Of a stretch of DNA of 17,789 nucleotides, positions 6,559-15,400 are shown in pieces (the first letter of the stretch is position 1; each line of letters opens with the position of its first letter). The stretch lies in contig CAINUH010000228.1 of assembly GCA_903853735.1 (NCBI GenBank), forward strand, positions 1-17,789. The letters are read 5' to 3'. The notes beneath the pieces were generated by a model. That model was not told the origin of the DNA and made no database searches. It was given only the letters and a program-made list of their open reading frames with translations. Made by a program: the position numbers and the translations under genes. The stretch comes from an uncultured Desulfomonile sp. (GTDB lineage: Bacteria; Desulfobacterota; Desulfomonilia; Desulfomonilales; Desulfomonilaceae).

Positions 6559-7581
6559 ATGGCCGCAAGTAAGCAAGACAGACGAAAAGAGCGGCTGGAC
6601 CGAGGGATAAAGGTGCGTACCGATGGAGTGTATGCGATCTCCTCATGGATTGAAATTAGCTACCTATTGGTACCCCGCCTGTTCTTCATCCTCGGGTTGT
6701 TATCCTTGCCAATTCTGCTCGATCATTTTCCATACTGGCAGCGGGTAGTGTCGATTATTTGTATTTACGCACTGTTAGCCATGGGTTTTGATTTCCTTGC
6801 CAACTACGTGGGGCTGGTTTCGTTGGGTGGTGGCTTCTATATTGGAGTGGGAGCTTATATCGCGGCGCTCTTAAACACCAAACTGGGCCTTCCACTCATA
6901 GCCACTATCCCCTTAGCCACTGTGCTGGGAGCTGCCGTCTGCACGCTACTCTTTTTACCCTGTTTGCCATTGAGAGGCGTATATTTTGCGATTGTCAGCC
7001 TGATGTATCCGCTCTTGGCAGCACGCGTTATTGAGGCTTTTGACATTTTCGGCGGCACGGACGGAATTCTGGGAGTTGACGGATTCCCCGCTGCTTGGAT
7101 GGAACAATACTTACTCGTGGGTAGTGTTTTGATCATCGTGTTTGCCCTGAGAAGACTGGTTGACGAAGATGTCGGACTAGTTTTTCGCGGGGTCAAGGAT
7201 AATGATCAGGCGGTCAAGGCTTCGGGAATCAACATCACAACCTACAAAGCGATAGGAGTTTACATATCCTCAGCGCTGGGCTGCTTGGGCGGAGCTTGTC
7301 TCACACACTTTTACATGTGGGCGGGTATTTCTCAGTTTGCGCTGGATTTCTCCATCATTCCCATTGCCGCCACCGTGGTTGGAGGAGGCGGGACTCTGAT
7401 CGGACCCGTGTTGGGTTGCTTTGTTTTGGTTCCTATTTCAGAGTTGCTACGTGACTTCGGGACGCTTCGTATTGCGGTATATGCCATCATCCTCACCGGT
7501 TTCATTGTATTCAAGAGTGAGGGAATAATGAACTACGGCACGAGGAAGTACCAGCAGTTTGAGAGGTGGGTTCAGATATAG
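6559..7581 (+). CDS. livM: Branched-chain-amino-acid-type ABC transporter permease LivM
   Basis: A 340-residue inner-membrane permease paired with LivH. A charged cytoplasmic leader of about 30 residues (MAASKQDRRKERLDRGIKVR) precedes the first span. Family landmarks include LLAMGFDFLANYVGLVSLGG with GVGAYIAALL, then the coupling loop FRGVKDNDQAVKASGINITT, and a final segment VVGGGGTLIGPVLGC. The start at ATG 6559 uses a GAGGAGAG ribosome site lying inside the end of livH, so the two genes are probably translationally coupled. livG follows after 86 bases that contain only a weak GGCCCA/TGGGCT pairing. Confidence 0.92.
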   Translation: MAASKQDRRKERLDRGIKVRTDGVYAISSWIEISYLLVPRLFFILGLLSLPILLDHFPYWQRVVSIICIYALLAMGFDFLANYVGLVSLGGGFYIGVGAYIAALLNTKLGLPLIATIPLATVLGAAVCTLLFLPCLPLRGVYFAIVSLMYPLLAARVIEAFDIFGGTDGILGVDGFPAAWMEQYLLVGSVLIIVFALRRLVDEDVGLVFRGVKDNDQAVKASGINITTYKAIGVYISSALGCLGGACLTHFYMWAGISQFALDFSIIPIAATVVGGGGTLIGPVLGCFVLVPISELLRDFGTLRIAVYAIILTGFIVFKSEGIMNYGTRKYQQFERWVQI

Positions 7582-7667
7582 ACAATTTAGGCCCAACTCT
7601 ACATTTCAGGTGGGCTGGTCTCTCAGGCTTGTGTCCGGATTGAACTGATTATTGGTTTGGAAACAAG

Positions 7668-8471
7668 ATGTCTAGTGAGCCCAAAGAAAAAATGGACGGC
7701 GAAACCCTGCTGACCGTGGAAAATATCAGCAAGAGTTTCGGAGGAGTCGCTGCTCTTTCAGCAGTGAGCCTTGAAGTCAACCGTAGAGATATCATGGGGA
7801 TCATCGGCCCCAATGGGTCCGGCAAGACCACCTTGGTCAACACTATAACGGGATTCGTCAGTCCGGATAACGGGAGCGTCGTTTTTAAAGGACAGGACAT
7901 CACGGGTCTGGAACCCCACTTGATTGCCGATCTGGGGTTGACCCGGACTTTCCAGGTGATGAGGCCCTACTACTCCTTGCCTGCCTTCAAGAATCTTATA
8001 GTTCCTCTCTTCTCACCCCGTGCCCGCCGGACAGGAGGTTGGCGTGGCGGCGGCAAGACGGGAAGTCGCGACACGGTTGCGGTAGACATCCTCGAAGAGA
8101 TAGGGTTTGAGCGCGACTCCTATGTTCCCTACAAGATGGCGTCCTCACTGCCGACCGGGTATCTCAAACGGTTGGAGCTTGCCCGGTGCCTGGCTTTGAG
8201 GCCCGAACTCATTATCTGCGATGAGGTGTTTTCGGGTTTGAGCATGAGTGAAATCGCCAGCATGGTTCCTCTGATGGAAAAACTCCAGATGGAGGGTATC
8301 ACCCTGATCATGGTGGAACATCGCCTTCGAGAACTCTTTCGCCTGGCAAATCGAGTGATCGTGCTCAACTTTGGTTGCAAGATAGCGGAGGGCACGTCTG
8401 AGGACGTGATGGACCATCCGGAGGTCAAGGAAGCCTACTTCGGTTCTGAGGAGGTTTTCAGTTATGTTTGA
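7668..8471 (+). CDS. livG: Branched-chain-amino-acid-type ABC transporter ATP-binding protein LivG
   Basis: A 267-residue cytoplasmic ATPase that powers the importer with LivF. Walker A is intact (GPNGSGKTT, residues 47-55), and a LivG-type stretch LTRTFQVMRPY follows. Walker B is LIICDEV with Asp185-Glu186, but Val replaces the usual Pro. The ABC signature is SLPTGY (about 160-165) instead of LSxGQ. The switch His218 is present in MVEHR. There is a Gly/Arg-rich insert (RRTGGWRGGGKTGSR) after the FKNLIVPLF segment. The start could be ATG 7668 or ATG 7692; neither has a strong ribosome site. The last 8 bases overlap livF. Confidence 0.92.
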   Translation: MSSEPKEKMDGETLLTVENISKSFGGVAALSAVSLEVNRRDIMGIIGPNGSGKTTLVNTITGFVSPDNGSVVFKGQDITGLEPHLIADLGLTRTFQVMRPYYSLPAFKNLIVPLFSPRARRTGGWRGGGKTGSRDTVAVDILEEIGFERDSYVPYKMASSLPTGYLKRLELARCLALRPELIICDEVFSGLSMSEIASMVPLMEKLQMEGITLIMVEHRLRELFRLANRVIVLNFGCKIAEGTSEDVMDHPEVKEAYFGSEEVFSYV

Positions 8472-9210
8472 AGTCAGGGGGCTGATGGTTTTCTATGAGA
8501 ATATGTTGGCGTTGAACAACGTCAGCCTTACCTGTGGACAAAAACAGATAATAGGTGTTTTTGGGGCCAATAGCGCAGGCAAGTCAACTCTCATGTACAC
8601 CCTCTCGGGCATCATGGAAGATATAAGAAAAAAGGAGGAAATGGCTGGAGGCGAGCGGATCACCATTCGCGGACAAATTTTTTATAATGGTACCGACATA
8701 ATGGACCACAAGCCTTCACACCGTGCAAAAGCGGGTGTCATCCTTTGTCCTGAGCGCCGCCGCATCTTTCCGGAGAGTACGGTTTTAGAAAATCTTAAGA
8801 TCGGGGGCTATCTTGCCACCTCTCGCCAGGTGTCGGAAACGTTAGAATACGTTTTCACTATTTTCCCGGCCCTGACGCGGTTATCGAAGCGTCTGGGAGG
8901 ATTTCTCAGTGGTGGAGAGCAACAGATGCTGGCGATAGGTAGAGCGCTGATGGCCCAGCCAAAGCTGTTGCTCCTGGATGAGCCTCTCTTGGGCCTGAGT
9001 CCTTCAATTCAATACTTGTTGGCAAAATCCATCAAGGACATTCGAGACCATCGAGAAATGTCCATAATCGTTTCAGAACAATATGCAAGACCGATTATGC
9101 CCATCATAGATTACGGCTATATTTTGGAAAACGGGGCGTCCGTAGTGGAAGGGACAAAAGGCGAGCTTATGGATAATCCGGACGTTAAGTCCGCTTATTT
9201 CGGATCATGA
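8464..9210 (+). CDS. livF: Branched-chain-amino-acid-type ABC transporter ATP-binding protein LivF
   Basis: A 248-residue cytoplasmic ATPase, the second nucleotide-binding subunit. It has Walker A GANSAGKST (residues 34-42), a canonical signature LSGGE (148-152) and Walker B LLLLDEP (Asp172, Glu173). The LivF-typical CPERRRIFPESTVLENLKIG is near its middle. The usual H-loop position reads VSEQYA, in keeping with the VEQN-type ending of LivF proteins. A charged insert (DIRKKEEMAGGERITIRG) lengthens the loop after Walker A relative to ordinary LivF. It overlaps livG by 8 bases, implying coupled translation. LivG has the degenerate signature and LivF the canonical one, so the two ATP sites may be unequal. 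Confidence 0.93.
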   Translation: MFEVRGLMVFYENMLALNNVSLTCGQKQIIGVFGANSAGKSTLMYTLSGIMEDIRKKEEMAGGERITIRGQIFYNGTDIMDHKPSHRAKAGVILCPERRRIFPESTVLENLKIGGYLATSRQVSETLEYVFTIFPALTRLSKRLGGFLSGGEQQMLAIGRALMAQPKLLLLDEPLLGLSPSIQYLLAKSIKDIRDHREMSIIVSEQYARPIMPIIDYGYILENGASVVEGTKGELMDNPDVKSAYFGS

Positions 9211-9224
9211 CCTGGAGGTAGCCA

Positions 9225-10868
9225 TTGCAGCCGGAATTGACTTTCACCCGCTTCGAGCAAGCATGCTCTAAGTATCCCAATAACACGGCCATTGTTTTCC
9301 TCGGAGAAAGGATTACCTTCCGGGGACTTAAGAACAAAGTGGACCGCTTCGCCTGCGGCCTGACAGGGTTGGGGGTAAAAAAAGGCGACCGAATTGTCAT
9401 CTACCTGGCCAATTGCGTTCAGTTGGTGATAGCGTTTCTGGCGTCCCAGAAAATAGGGGCCGTCGTTGTCCTGGTTGCCCCAATCTACACTTCATACGAA
9501 ATCGAGTACATGATCAATGATTCCGGGGCTAAAATCATAATCTGTCACGACACCAACTTTGGCTATGTGAGAGAAATATGGTCGGCCACAGGACTTACTC
9601 ACGTTATAGTAACCAATCTTTTCGACATGGTTTCAAGGACAAAACGGCTGGTCGCAATGCTATTTGACAAAGTCCCTCATGGCAAAGTGGAAAGGGGGCC
9701 GAATACCGTTCCATTCCGTAGCTTGCTCAAGGCTCCCCCGAATCCCCCTGAAGTGAATATAGACCCCAAGGTAGATCTCTCCTACATTCTGTATACAGGA
9801 GGGACTACCGGCTTCCCCAAAGGAGTGCCGGGCAACCACTGGGGCCACACTTCTTATGTAAACGATATCACGGACCATGTGTTTCTGGGACACGTAAAGC
9901 CGGGACAAGATTCTTACATCGCGATCAACCCCCTTTTCCACATAATGGCCCTAGGGCTATTCATGGGCTTGGGGCTCAATCTAGGAAACACAACGGTGCT
10001 CATGCCCGTGCCCCAGGTAGATTCAATACTCATGGCCATCCAACGTCACCGAGTTCGATGGATGCTGGGAGTGCCGGCTCTTTATCGTATGATTCTGGAA
10101 AATGACCGACAGGATAGTTACAACCTGAGTTCCCTGCGTTATTGCTATTGTGGAGGCGATGTACTGCCGCGTGAGGTGCTCGTCCGATGGAAGGAGAGGG
10201 TAGGAGTTCCTATCTATCAGGTCTACGGTTCCACGGAAGCAGGGCATATCACCTATAGTCGGCTGGACGGATCAGAACCTTCGCCCATGTCTATAGGGGT
10301 ACCCCTTCCGTCCCGGCGGACAAAAATCGTGGATCCCGAGACTTTGGAACCAGTGCCTCCAGGGGAAGTGGGTGAACTTATTGTGACTTCAGATTATTCT
10401 ATGAAACAATACCTTAACAAATCAGAAGAAACCGCCGCTTCATTTGTACCGCTGGAGGGTGAGACTTACTATCGCACCGGAGACTATGTTAAGAGCGGAG
10501 AAAAAGGCGAGATCATTTATGTGGAACGATCAGCGGATATCCTCAAACACAAAGGTTACAGGGTTTCAGCCTCTGAAATCGAAGCTGTGCTGCAAGACCA
10601 CCCCGTGGTCGTAGGCGCCTGCGTTGTGGGAGTTCCTGATCCAAAGGTGGGTGAACGCATCAAGGCCATAGTGGTTCTCAAGGATGATGCCAAGGGAGTG
10701 GGCGCCGTAGAACTTGCCAATTGGTGCTCCGACCGCCTGGCGTCATATAAGGTGCCGTCATACATTGAGTTTCGAGACATGCTTCCTAAGTCCAAGGTAG
10801 GCAAACTCTTGCGCCGCGAGATACGGGACGAGGAACGGAGGAAACTTGACAAAGGAAAGAAAGCCTAG
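9225..10868 (+). CDS. AMP-forming acyl-CoA ligase (long-chain fatty acid / aryl-CoA ligase type)
   Basis: A 547-residue adenylate-forming ligase that activates a carboxylic acid to its CoA thioester with ATP. Core motifs are all present: YTGGTTGFPKG (residues 190-200, phosphate binding), VYGSTEAG (about 333-340), YRTGD ending at Asp420, then KHKGYRVSASEIE, and the C-terminal catalytic Lys527 in PKSKVGKLLRRE. The start is TTG 9225, supported by a strong GGAGGT ribosome site 5 bases upstream (9214-9219) and by family-like N-terminal sequence. The nearest internal ATG would remove conserved sequence. It sits 14 bases after livF, so import and activation are probably coupled. There is no membrane segment. 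Chain length or aromatic specificity cannot be read by eye, so no gene symbol is given. Confidence 0.9.
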   Translation: MQPELTFTRFEQACSKYPNNTAIVFLGERITFRGLKNKVDRFACGLTGLGVKKGDRIVIYLANCVQLVIAFLASQKIGAVVVLVAPIYTSYEIEYMINDSGAKIIICHDTNFGYVREIWSATGLTHVIVTNLFDMVSRTKRLVAMLFDKVPHGKVERGPNTVPFRSLLKAPPNPPEVNIDPKVDLSYILYTGGTTGFPKGVPGNHWGHTSYVNDITDHVFLGHVKPGQDSYIAINPLFHIMALGLFMGLGLNLGNTTVLMPVPQVDSILMAIQRHRVRWMLGVPALYRMILENDRQDSYNLSSLRYCYCGGDVLPREVLVRWKERVGVPIYQVYGSTEAGHITYSRLDGSEPSPMSIGVPLPSRRTKIVDPETLEPVPPGEVGELIVTSDYSMKQYLNKSEETAASFVPLEGETYYRTGDYVKSGEKGEIIYVERSADILKHKGYRVSASEIEAVLQDHPVVVGACVVGVPDPKVGERIKAIVVLKDDAKGVGAVELANWCSDRLASYKVPSYIEFRDMLPKSKVGKLLRREIRDEERRKLDKGKKA

Positions 10869-10964
10869 GAGCACTATCACGCGTTGGTCACTAAGCTCCG
10901 GCAATGACTACGGTCCCGATAATATGATCTATCGATCAATAATCAAATCAAACAAGGATGGGTT

Positions 10965-11486
10965 ATGTCCAGTTCAGATATCTGGCAAGACAAATTGATT
11001 CTCGCGGTGGACGATGAGGAAGATGTTCTGGAGACTATCGCCGAGGAACTCCCTCAGAATTCCAATGTGATGTTACACAAAGCCACTACCTTTGAAAAGG
11101 CAAGGCAGTATCTCGTTTCTTATACCTATGATTTGGTTATCCTTGACATCATGGGAGTACGGGGATTTGATCTCTTGAAAGTGGCAGCCAGCCGAAATTT
11201 CCCTGTTGTCATGCTCACAGCTCATGCATTGAACCCGGATGCCCTTAAGAAATCCATCGAACTGGGCGCCAGGGCCTATCTGCCAAAAGAACAACTCAAA
11301 TCGCTGGTTGCGTTCCTGGAGGACGTCCTGCGGCTGAGCTACCAGTCCGTGTGGAAAAATGCTCTGGACCATGTCGCAACGATGTTCAACAAACGGTTCG
11401 GCTCGGATTGGAGAAAGTCTGAGAAAGAATTCTGGGACGATTTTGAAAATAAGCTGTCGATGGAGGACCCAGCCATAATTAAGTGA
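10965..11486 (+). CDS. Stand-alone receiver-domain response regulator
   Basis: A 173-residue cytoplasmic protein with a CheY-like receiver domain. It has acidic Asp16-Asp17 in AVDDEED, the probable phosphoacceptor Asp61 in LVILDIMG, Thr85 in VVMLTAHA and Lys108 in YLPKEQL. The roughly 60 residues after the domain are helical, rich in Trp, Lys and Asp, and show no DNA-binding or enzyme motif I recognise. ATG 10965 has an AGGA site 6 bases before it. It is 96 bases after the ligase, in the same direction, and no histidine kinase is in the window, so its partner is unknown. Output may be by protein contact. Confidence 0.88.
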   Translation: MSSSDIWQDKLILAVDDEEDVLETIAEELPQNSNVMLHKATTFEKARQYLVSYTYDLVILDIMGVRGFDLLKVAASRNFPVVMLTAHALNPDALKKSIELGARAYLPKEQLKSLVAFLEDVLRLSYQSVWKNALDHVATMFNKRFGSDWRKSEKEFWDDFENKLSMEDPAIIK

Positions 11487-11487
11487 A

Positions 11488-12168
11488 TCAGAGCGGCCCC
11501 TTCATCGCGGCAAGCTCCCGGCGCATTCCTTTTTTTATCGAGGCATAAGTTTTTCTGTCTTTCTTCGCTAGCATTTCCGCGTGTTCCATAGCTTTCCCGA
11601 AGAGTGTATCAGGGGGGTAGGCTGCGTCCACAATTTGCCACTCCTCTGCCTCTTCTCCTCCCACCTTCATGCCGGTCAGCATGAGATGACGAAGTGCCAG
11701 GCGATTTGGGAGCAGCGACACAATTCCGTGCATGACCGCTGTGAACGGGATCCGAATATCGATCTCCGGGAAGCAAAACCACCCTTTGTCATTTCGCATG
11801 AACCGAAAGTCAAGAGCCGAAGCAAGAATGGCGCCCGCGGCATACGTGTGCCCCGTCAGGCAGCCGACGGTTGGGAGATCCAGAAAGGCCCAGCGCAAAT
11901 AGAAAGCATCCAGGAGGCCGGCGAATTCCTGGTGGTAGCTGGATGGCTGAGTGATGAGCCACTCGAGATCGATCCCATTGTTCCAGAATTTGTCATGATT
12001 GCTGGTGAGAATGAGCGCAGCGTTTTCGTCGCCCCTCTCGACCTCGTCCAGGACTTCATGATATTCTGCCAGGACATCCGCAGTGAATGTGTTGGCCTTC
12101 TCACCATTGGTCATGGTCAATATGTAGACTGAATTTTCTTTTTTCAATTCAAGGTTCGGCACAGACAT
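11488..12168 (-). CDS. Enoyl-CoA hydratase/isomerase family protein (crotonase fold)
   Basis: A 226-residue crotonase-fold protein, likely acting on enoyl-CoA thioesters in fatty or aromatic acid breakdown. Oxyanion-hole segments are visible as FWNNGIDLEWL (about 61-71) and GHTYAAGAILASALDFRFMR (about 106-125). Glu135 in CFPEIDI is a candidate catalytic acid. The NNGIDLEWL and PEIDI patterns resemble delta3,delta2-enoyl-CoA isomerase relatives more than classical hydratases, so isomerase activity is possible. The start is ATG at 12166-12168, with GGAGG only 2 bases before it, an unusually short gap. It is convergent with the receiver gene with one base between the two stops. Confidence 0.87.
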   Translation of the reverse strand: MSVPNLELKKENSVYILTMTNGEKANTFTADVLAEYHEVLDEVERGDENAALILTSNHDKFWNNGIDLEWLITQPSSYHQEFAGLLDAFYLRWAFLDLPTVGCLTGHTYAAGAILASALDFRFMRNDKGWFCFPEIDIRIPFTAVMHGIVSLLPNRLALRHLMLTGMKVGGEEAEEWQIVDAAYPPDTLFGKAMEHAEMLAKKDRKTYASIKKGMRRELAAMKGPL

Positions 12169-12236
12169 AACCTCCGAGTCATGGACGGGACTTATTGAGT
12201 CACAGGATTTTCTCCGGAGACTTCAGGCGTTACAAG

Positions 12237-12265
12237 TTTATTTCATACTCAAGTTCCAGGGTCAA
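12237..12265 (-). promoter_or_regulatory. Promoter candidate for the enoyl-CoA hydratase/isomerase gene
   Basis: On the minus strand, TTGACC (12260-12265) and AATAAA (12237-12242) are 17 bases apart. The -10 box is poor (4 of 6). The leader would be about 60 bases. Confidence 0.3.
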
Positions 12266-12278
12266 TCGGAATCAGGGT

Positions 12279-12307
12279 TTGAAATATAAGCCAGTCCCTG
12301 GTATTTT
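12279..12307 (+). promoter_or_regulatory. Promoter candidate for the alpha-2-macroglobulin gene
   Basis: TTGAAA (12279-12284) and TATTTT (12302-12307) with a 17-base spacer. It lies back to back with the minus-strand candidate, in the 269-base divergent region. The -10 box is weak. Confidence 0.3.
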
Positions 12308-12437
12308 GGGGTTATGATCAGAGCGTTGAGACTCGAATACACCTGGAGCCCTGTGTCAGATCACGGCCCGTGGCAATGAGCGAGAGAGACAAACTGATAT
12401 TTCAAGACCTGACCCTATTGGTCTGAGGGGGTTCGTT

Positions 12438-15400
12438 ATGCTCAGTCAATTCCGACGAATGATGGGACTACTATCTTGCCTGACGGTGTCGATTCTGATC
12501 TTACAGGCGCCGGCTCTCGGAGACCAGCTCACGGTTCACGCGAGCCGGGAAGCCGTTGGAACCGACACCGAAACCGGCGCGTGGTCGGTCCGTCTGAAAT
12601 TCAACCACCCCGTATTCCCGTCCAATTTGGCCGGATCGACGACAGTCACCGCCGACGGAGCCGCTATCAAATTCGACGTCATTGTCCCTAGTTCACGGGA
12701 AAAGGCCTCGGAGGCGGGCAGAGAATTCTTGCTCTTTCCCCTGGACCCGGAAGCTAAATCCGGTTCGATCACTATCGTCGTGAAGCAGGGACTCTCAGAC
12801 GCGGTGGGTAGGCGATCCCTTGCCAAGGACTATATCCACCGGTTTGCCTGGGCCCTGCCGATCACCTTGAGCGACGTCGGCACTTTTTCCCGCTCCAAGA
12901 CAGACAAGGGCCTAAGTTTCAGTGTTTCAGATTCTGTCTCTCAACGCGATCTGGGCCGGGCCTTGACCGTCAATCCGGCAGTGCGACGGCTGACCGTGTC
13001 CCGGGAATCGGACAGGCAATTCCGCATCACTGGGGATTTTGAATATGACCGGGATTATGTCCTGAAAGTGTCTCCTCTGTCCGTTGACAAGGGTCGGGCT
13101 GAATTCGTCGCTCAGGAGTTTGCATTCAAGGGTCCGGGAGTAAAGCCCGAAATCTCTTTCAAGTCGGATAGATCCGTAGTGGAGCTTACGGGGAGGCAAC
13201 TTCTCCCTCTGATTTTCTCTAATGTGAGCAAGGTTCGCTGCACGCTGACGCGCATTCCTCCTGACCTAATCCCTGAAGCGTCAGAGGCTCTTCGCAGCGG
13301 GGAAGGCATGCAAAAATTAAGATTGGATGAGCGAGCTTCGAGTTTCACGTCTCTGATCGCTGCGTCCAAGCTGAGCCCTGTCTTCATCAGCCCGGATTCT
13401 GTTGACTCGGATGTTTTCTTCGCGCCCGAAGCCAAAGCCAACGTGTTCAACTATTCCATGCCGCTTTCATTCAGAAAGAACCCTGACCAGGGCGGAGCAT
13501 GGCTCGCTTCTCTGACCGATCCGGATGGCGATTTCAAAGGTGAATCGATACGGTTGATCCAGGTCACGGATCTTTCGGTGACTTACAAAATATCCGGCAA
13601 GTCGCTTCTCTTGTGGGTCACGTCTTTGTACACGGGGCAGCCGCTGTCGGATGTACATTTGCTGCTGGTCTCGGGCGATGGTTCCTTTGTAAGTGTCGGC
13701 AAAACGAGCAGCGATGGTCTCGTGCTGGTTAAAGACGGCAACCGGTTTCTAACCACAAGGGGCTCTGAAGCTGCCCAGCATCCCATAGATGTTGGGAGCG
13801 TTAGGTGGGTGATCGCCGCAACGAAAAATGATTCATGTGCGATTGAGGTTAGCTCTCTGCGCCTCAAACCTTTCACTGTTCTACAGACGGCCCAAATAAA
13901 AGAAAAGCCTGATTCGAGGACCGGGTACGTGTTCACCGAAAGAGGGGTGTATCGTCCGGGAGAGACGGTACACTTTAAGTTCGTGTCCAGGGCCTACGAG
14001 AACAACCGTGTCTCGGCGCCCGCCGGTGAGAAAGTCAAAATTGAAATAATCGGCCCACGAGAGGATGTGAATTACAGCAAGGAACTGACTTTGAATGAAT
14101 TCGGCTCATGCTGGGACTCCCAACATGTTGAAAAATATTACCCGGTGGGAACGTACACGATTAGTGTCAAGTCACTACTTCGGAAAGACAACGCCTACAC
14201 TTTCACTGGTACGTTCATGGTGCAGGAGTTCAAGCGACAAAGACATTACGCAACTTTATCCGTGAAGAGGGAACAGCGGTCTGCTTCCGACTTCGTCGGC
14301 GTAAAGGTCGGTGAAGCGTACCTCATTGTTGAAGTCAAAGGGCAGTATTACGTAGGTGGACCGGTAAAAAACGGACGGGTTAGGTGGAGAGCCAACCTCA
14401 TTCCCGCTACAAACGTGGTGCGGGGGTTTGACGCTTTCTTTTTCGGCAACGAGGACGACAAGACGCTCTTCCTGGAATCAGGAGAATCCACGCTCGATGC
14501 CGAAGGCCGGCTTCGATTCGCCGTACCACTTGATTCCAGGCTGCTGACGGGCATTTATGCGGTGGAAATCTCAGCCACGGTTCTTGACATAGATGGTGAG
14601 CCTGCGACCGAAGTTGAGAAATACAATCCCATGCCCCGTTTTCTCGTTGGAATAGGCGAGCACCCGAGAAAAGTTCAGACAGGATATTCAGCCCCCTTGA
14701 GGATAATGGTGGTCGATGAGAACGGTAAACCGGTCTCGTCCGGCAAGGTCGATGCGGCCATAATGGAAAAGAAGTCCTTTTACGTGGAAAAGAGGGACAC
14801 TGAAGGAAATCTGAACACCCTTTGGGAAGACGGCTGGCTAAAAACTCTTGGTTCTCAAATCCCGTTGAACCATGGGGAGGGGACTTTTCAGCTCGATTTG
14901 AACGATTCAGGGGACTACCTCATCGCGTTTACGTACGAAGCGGAAGGTTCAAAATACACGAGTCAGGCTGTTTTCAAGGTCGGCTGGGAGGAATATGACC
15001 GGTGGTCGCGCAACCAGAGAGATCAGGACGTGCGCACGTTCAACGAAGTCCTGGTGTCCATGAGCAAGAAGGAGTATGGCGTTGGGGAGAACGTCCGGGT
15101 CCAATTCAATACCGCCAGACCCGTGAAGAAGTGCCTCGTCACCCTCGAAAAGGACGACATCCTGGACTACAAGGTGATCGAGGTTAAGGCCGGGAATGGG
15201 GGATACCAGTTTCCCGTCAAAGAAGAGTACCTGCCGAACATATATTTCTCGGTCATCGCAGCAGTGGGCCGAGAGGGCTTCCCTGTCTACTCGAATCAGG
15301 CTGACTCGGAAATCCCCACCGTCTATTTCGGATACGCGGACATATCAGTCCGGAGCGAAATCAAGAGACTCAGCCTGGCGATCGACCCCGGTATTGCCGA

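Noticed and set aside
10884..10925. Promoter before the receiver gene (TTGGTC and TAATAT)
   Set aside because: The boxes are 30 bases apart, too far for a sigma-70 promoter; operon transcription from upstream is more likely.
11581..12132. 183-residue plus-strand open frame
   Set aside because: Antisense to the enoyl-CoA hydratase/isomerase gene, whose protein motifs are clear; the plus-strand product shows none.
13112..13450. Minus-strand open frames across 12536-17638
   Set aside because: They lie antisense to the continuous alpha-2-macroglobulin frame and encode nothing recognisable.
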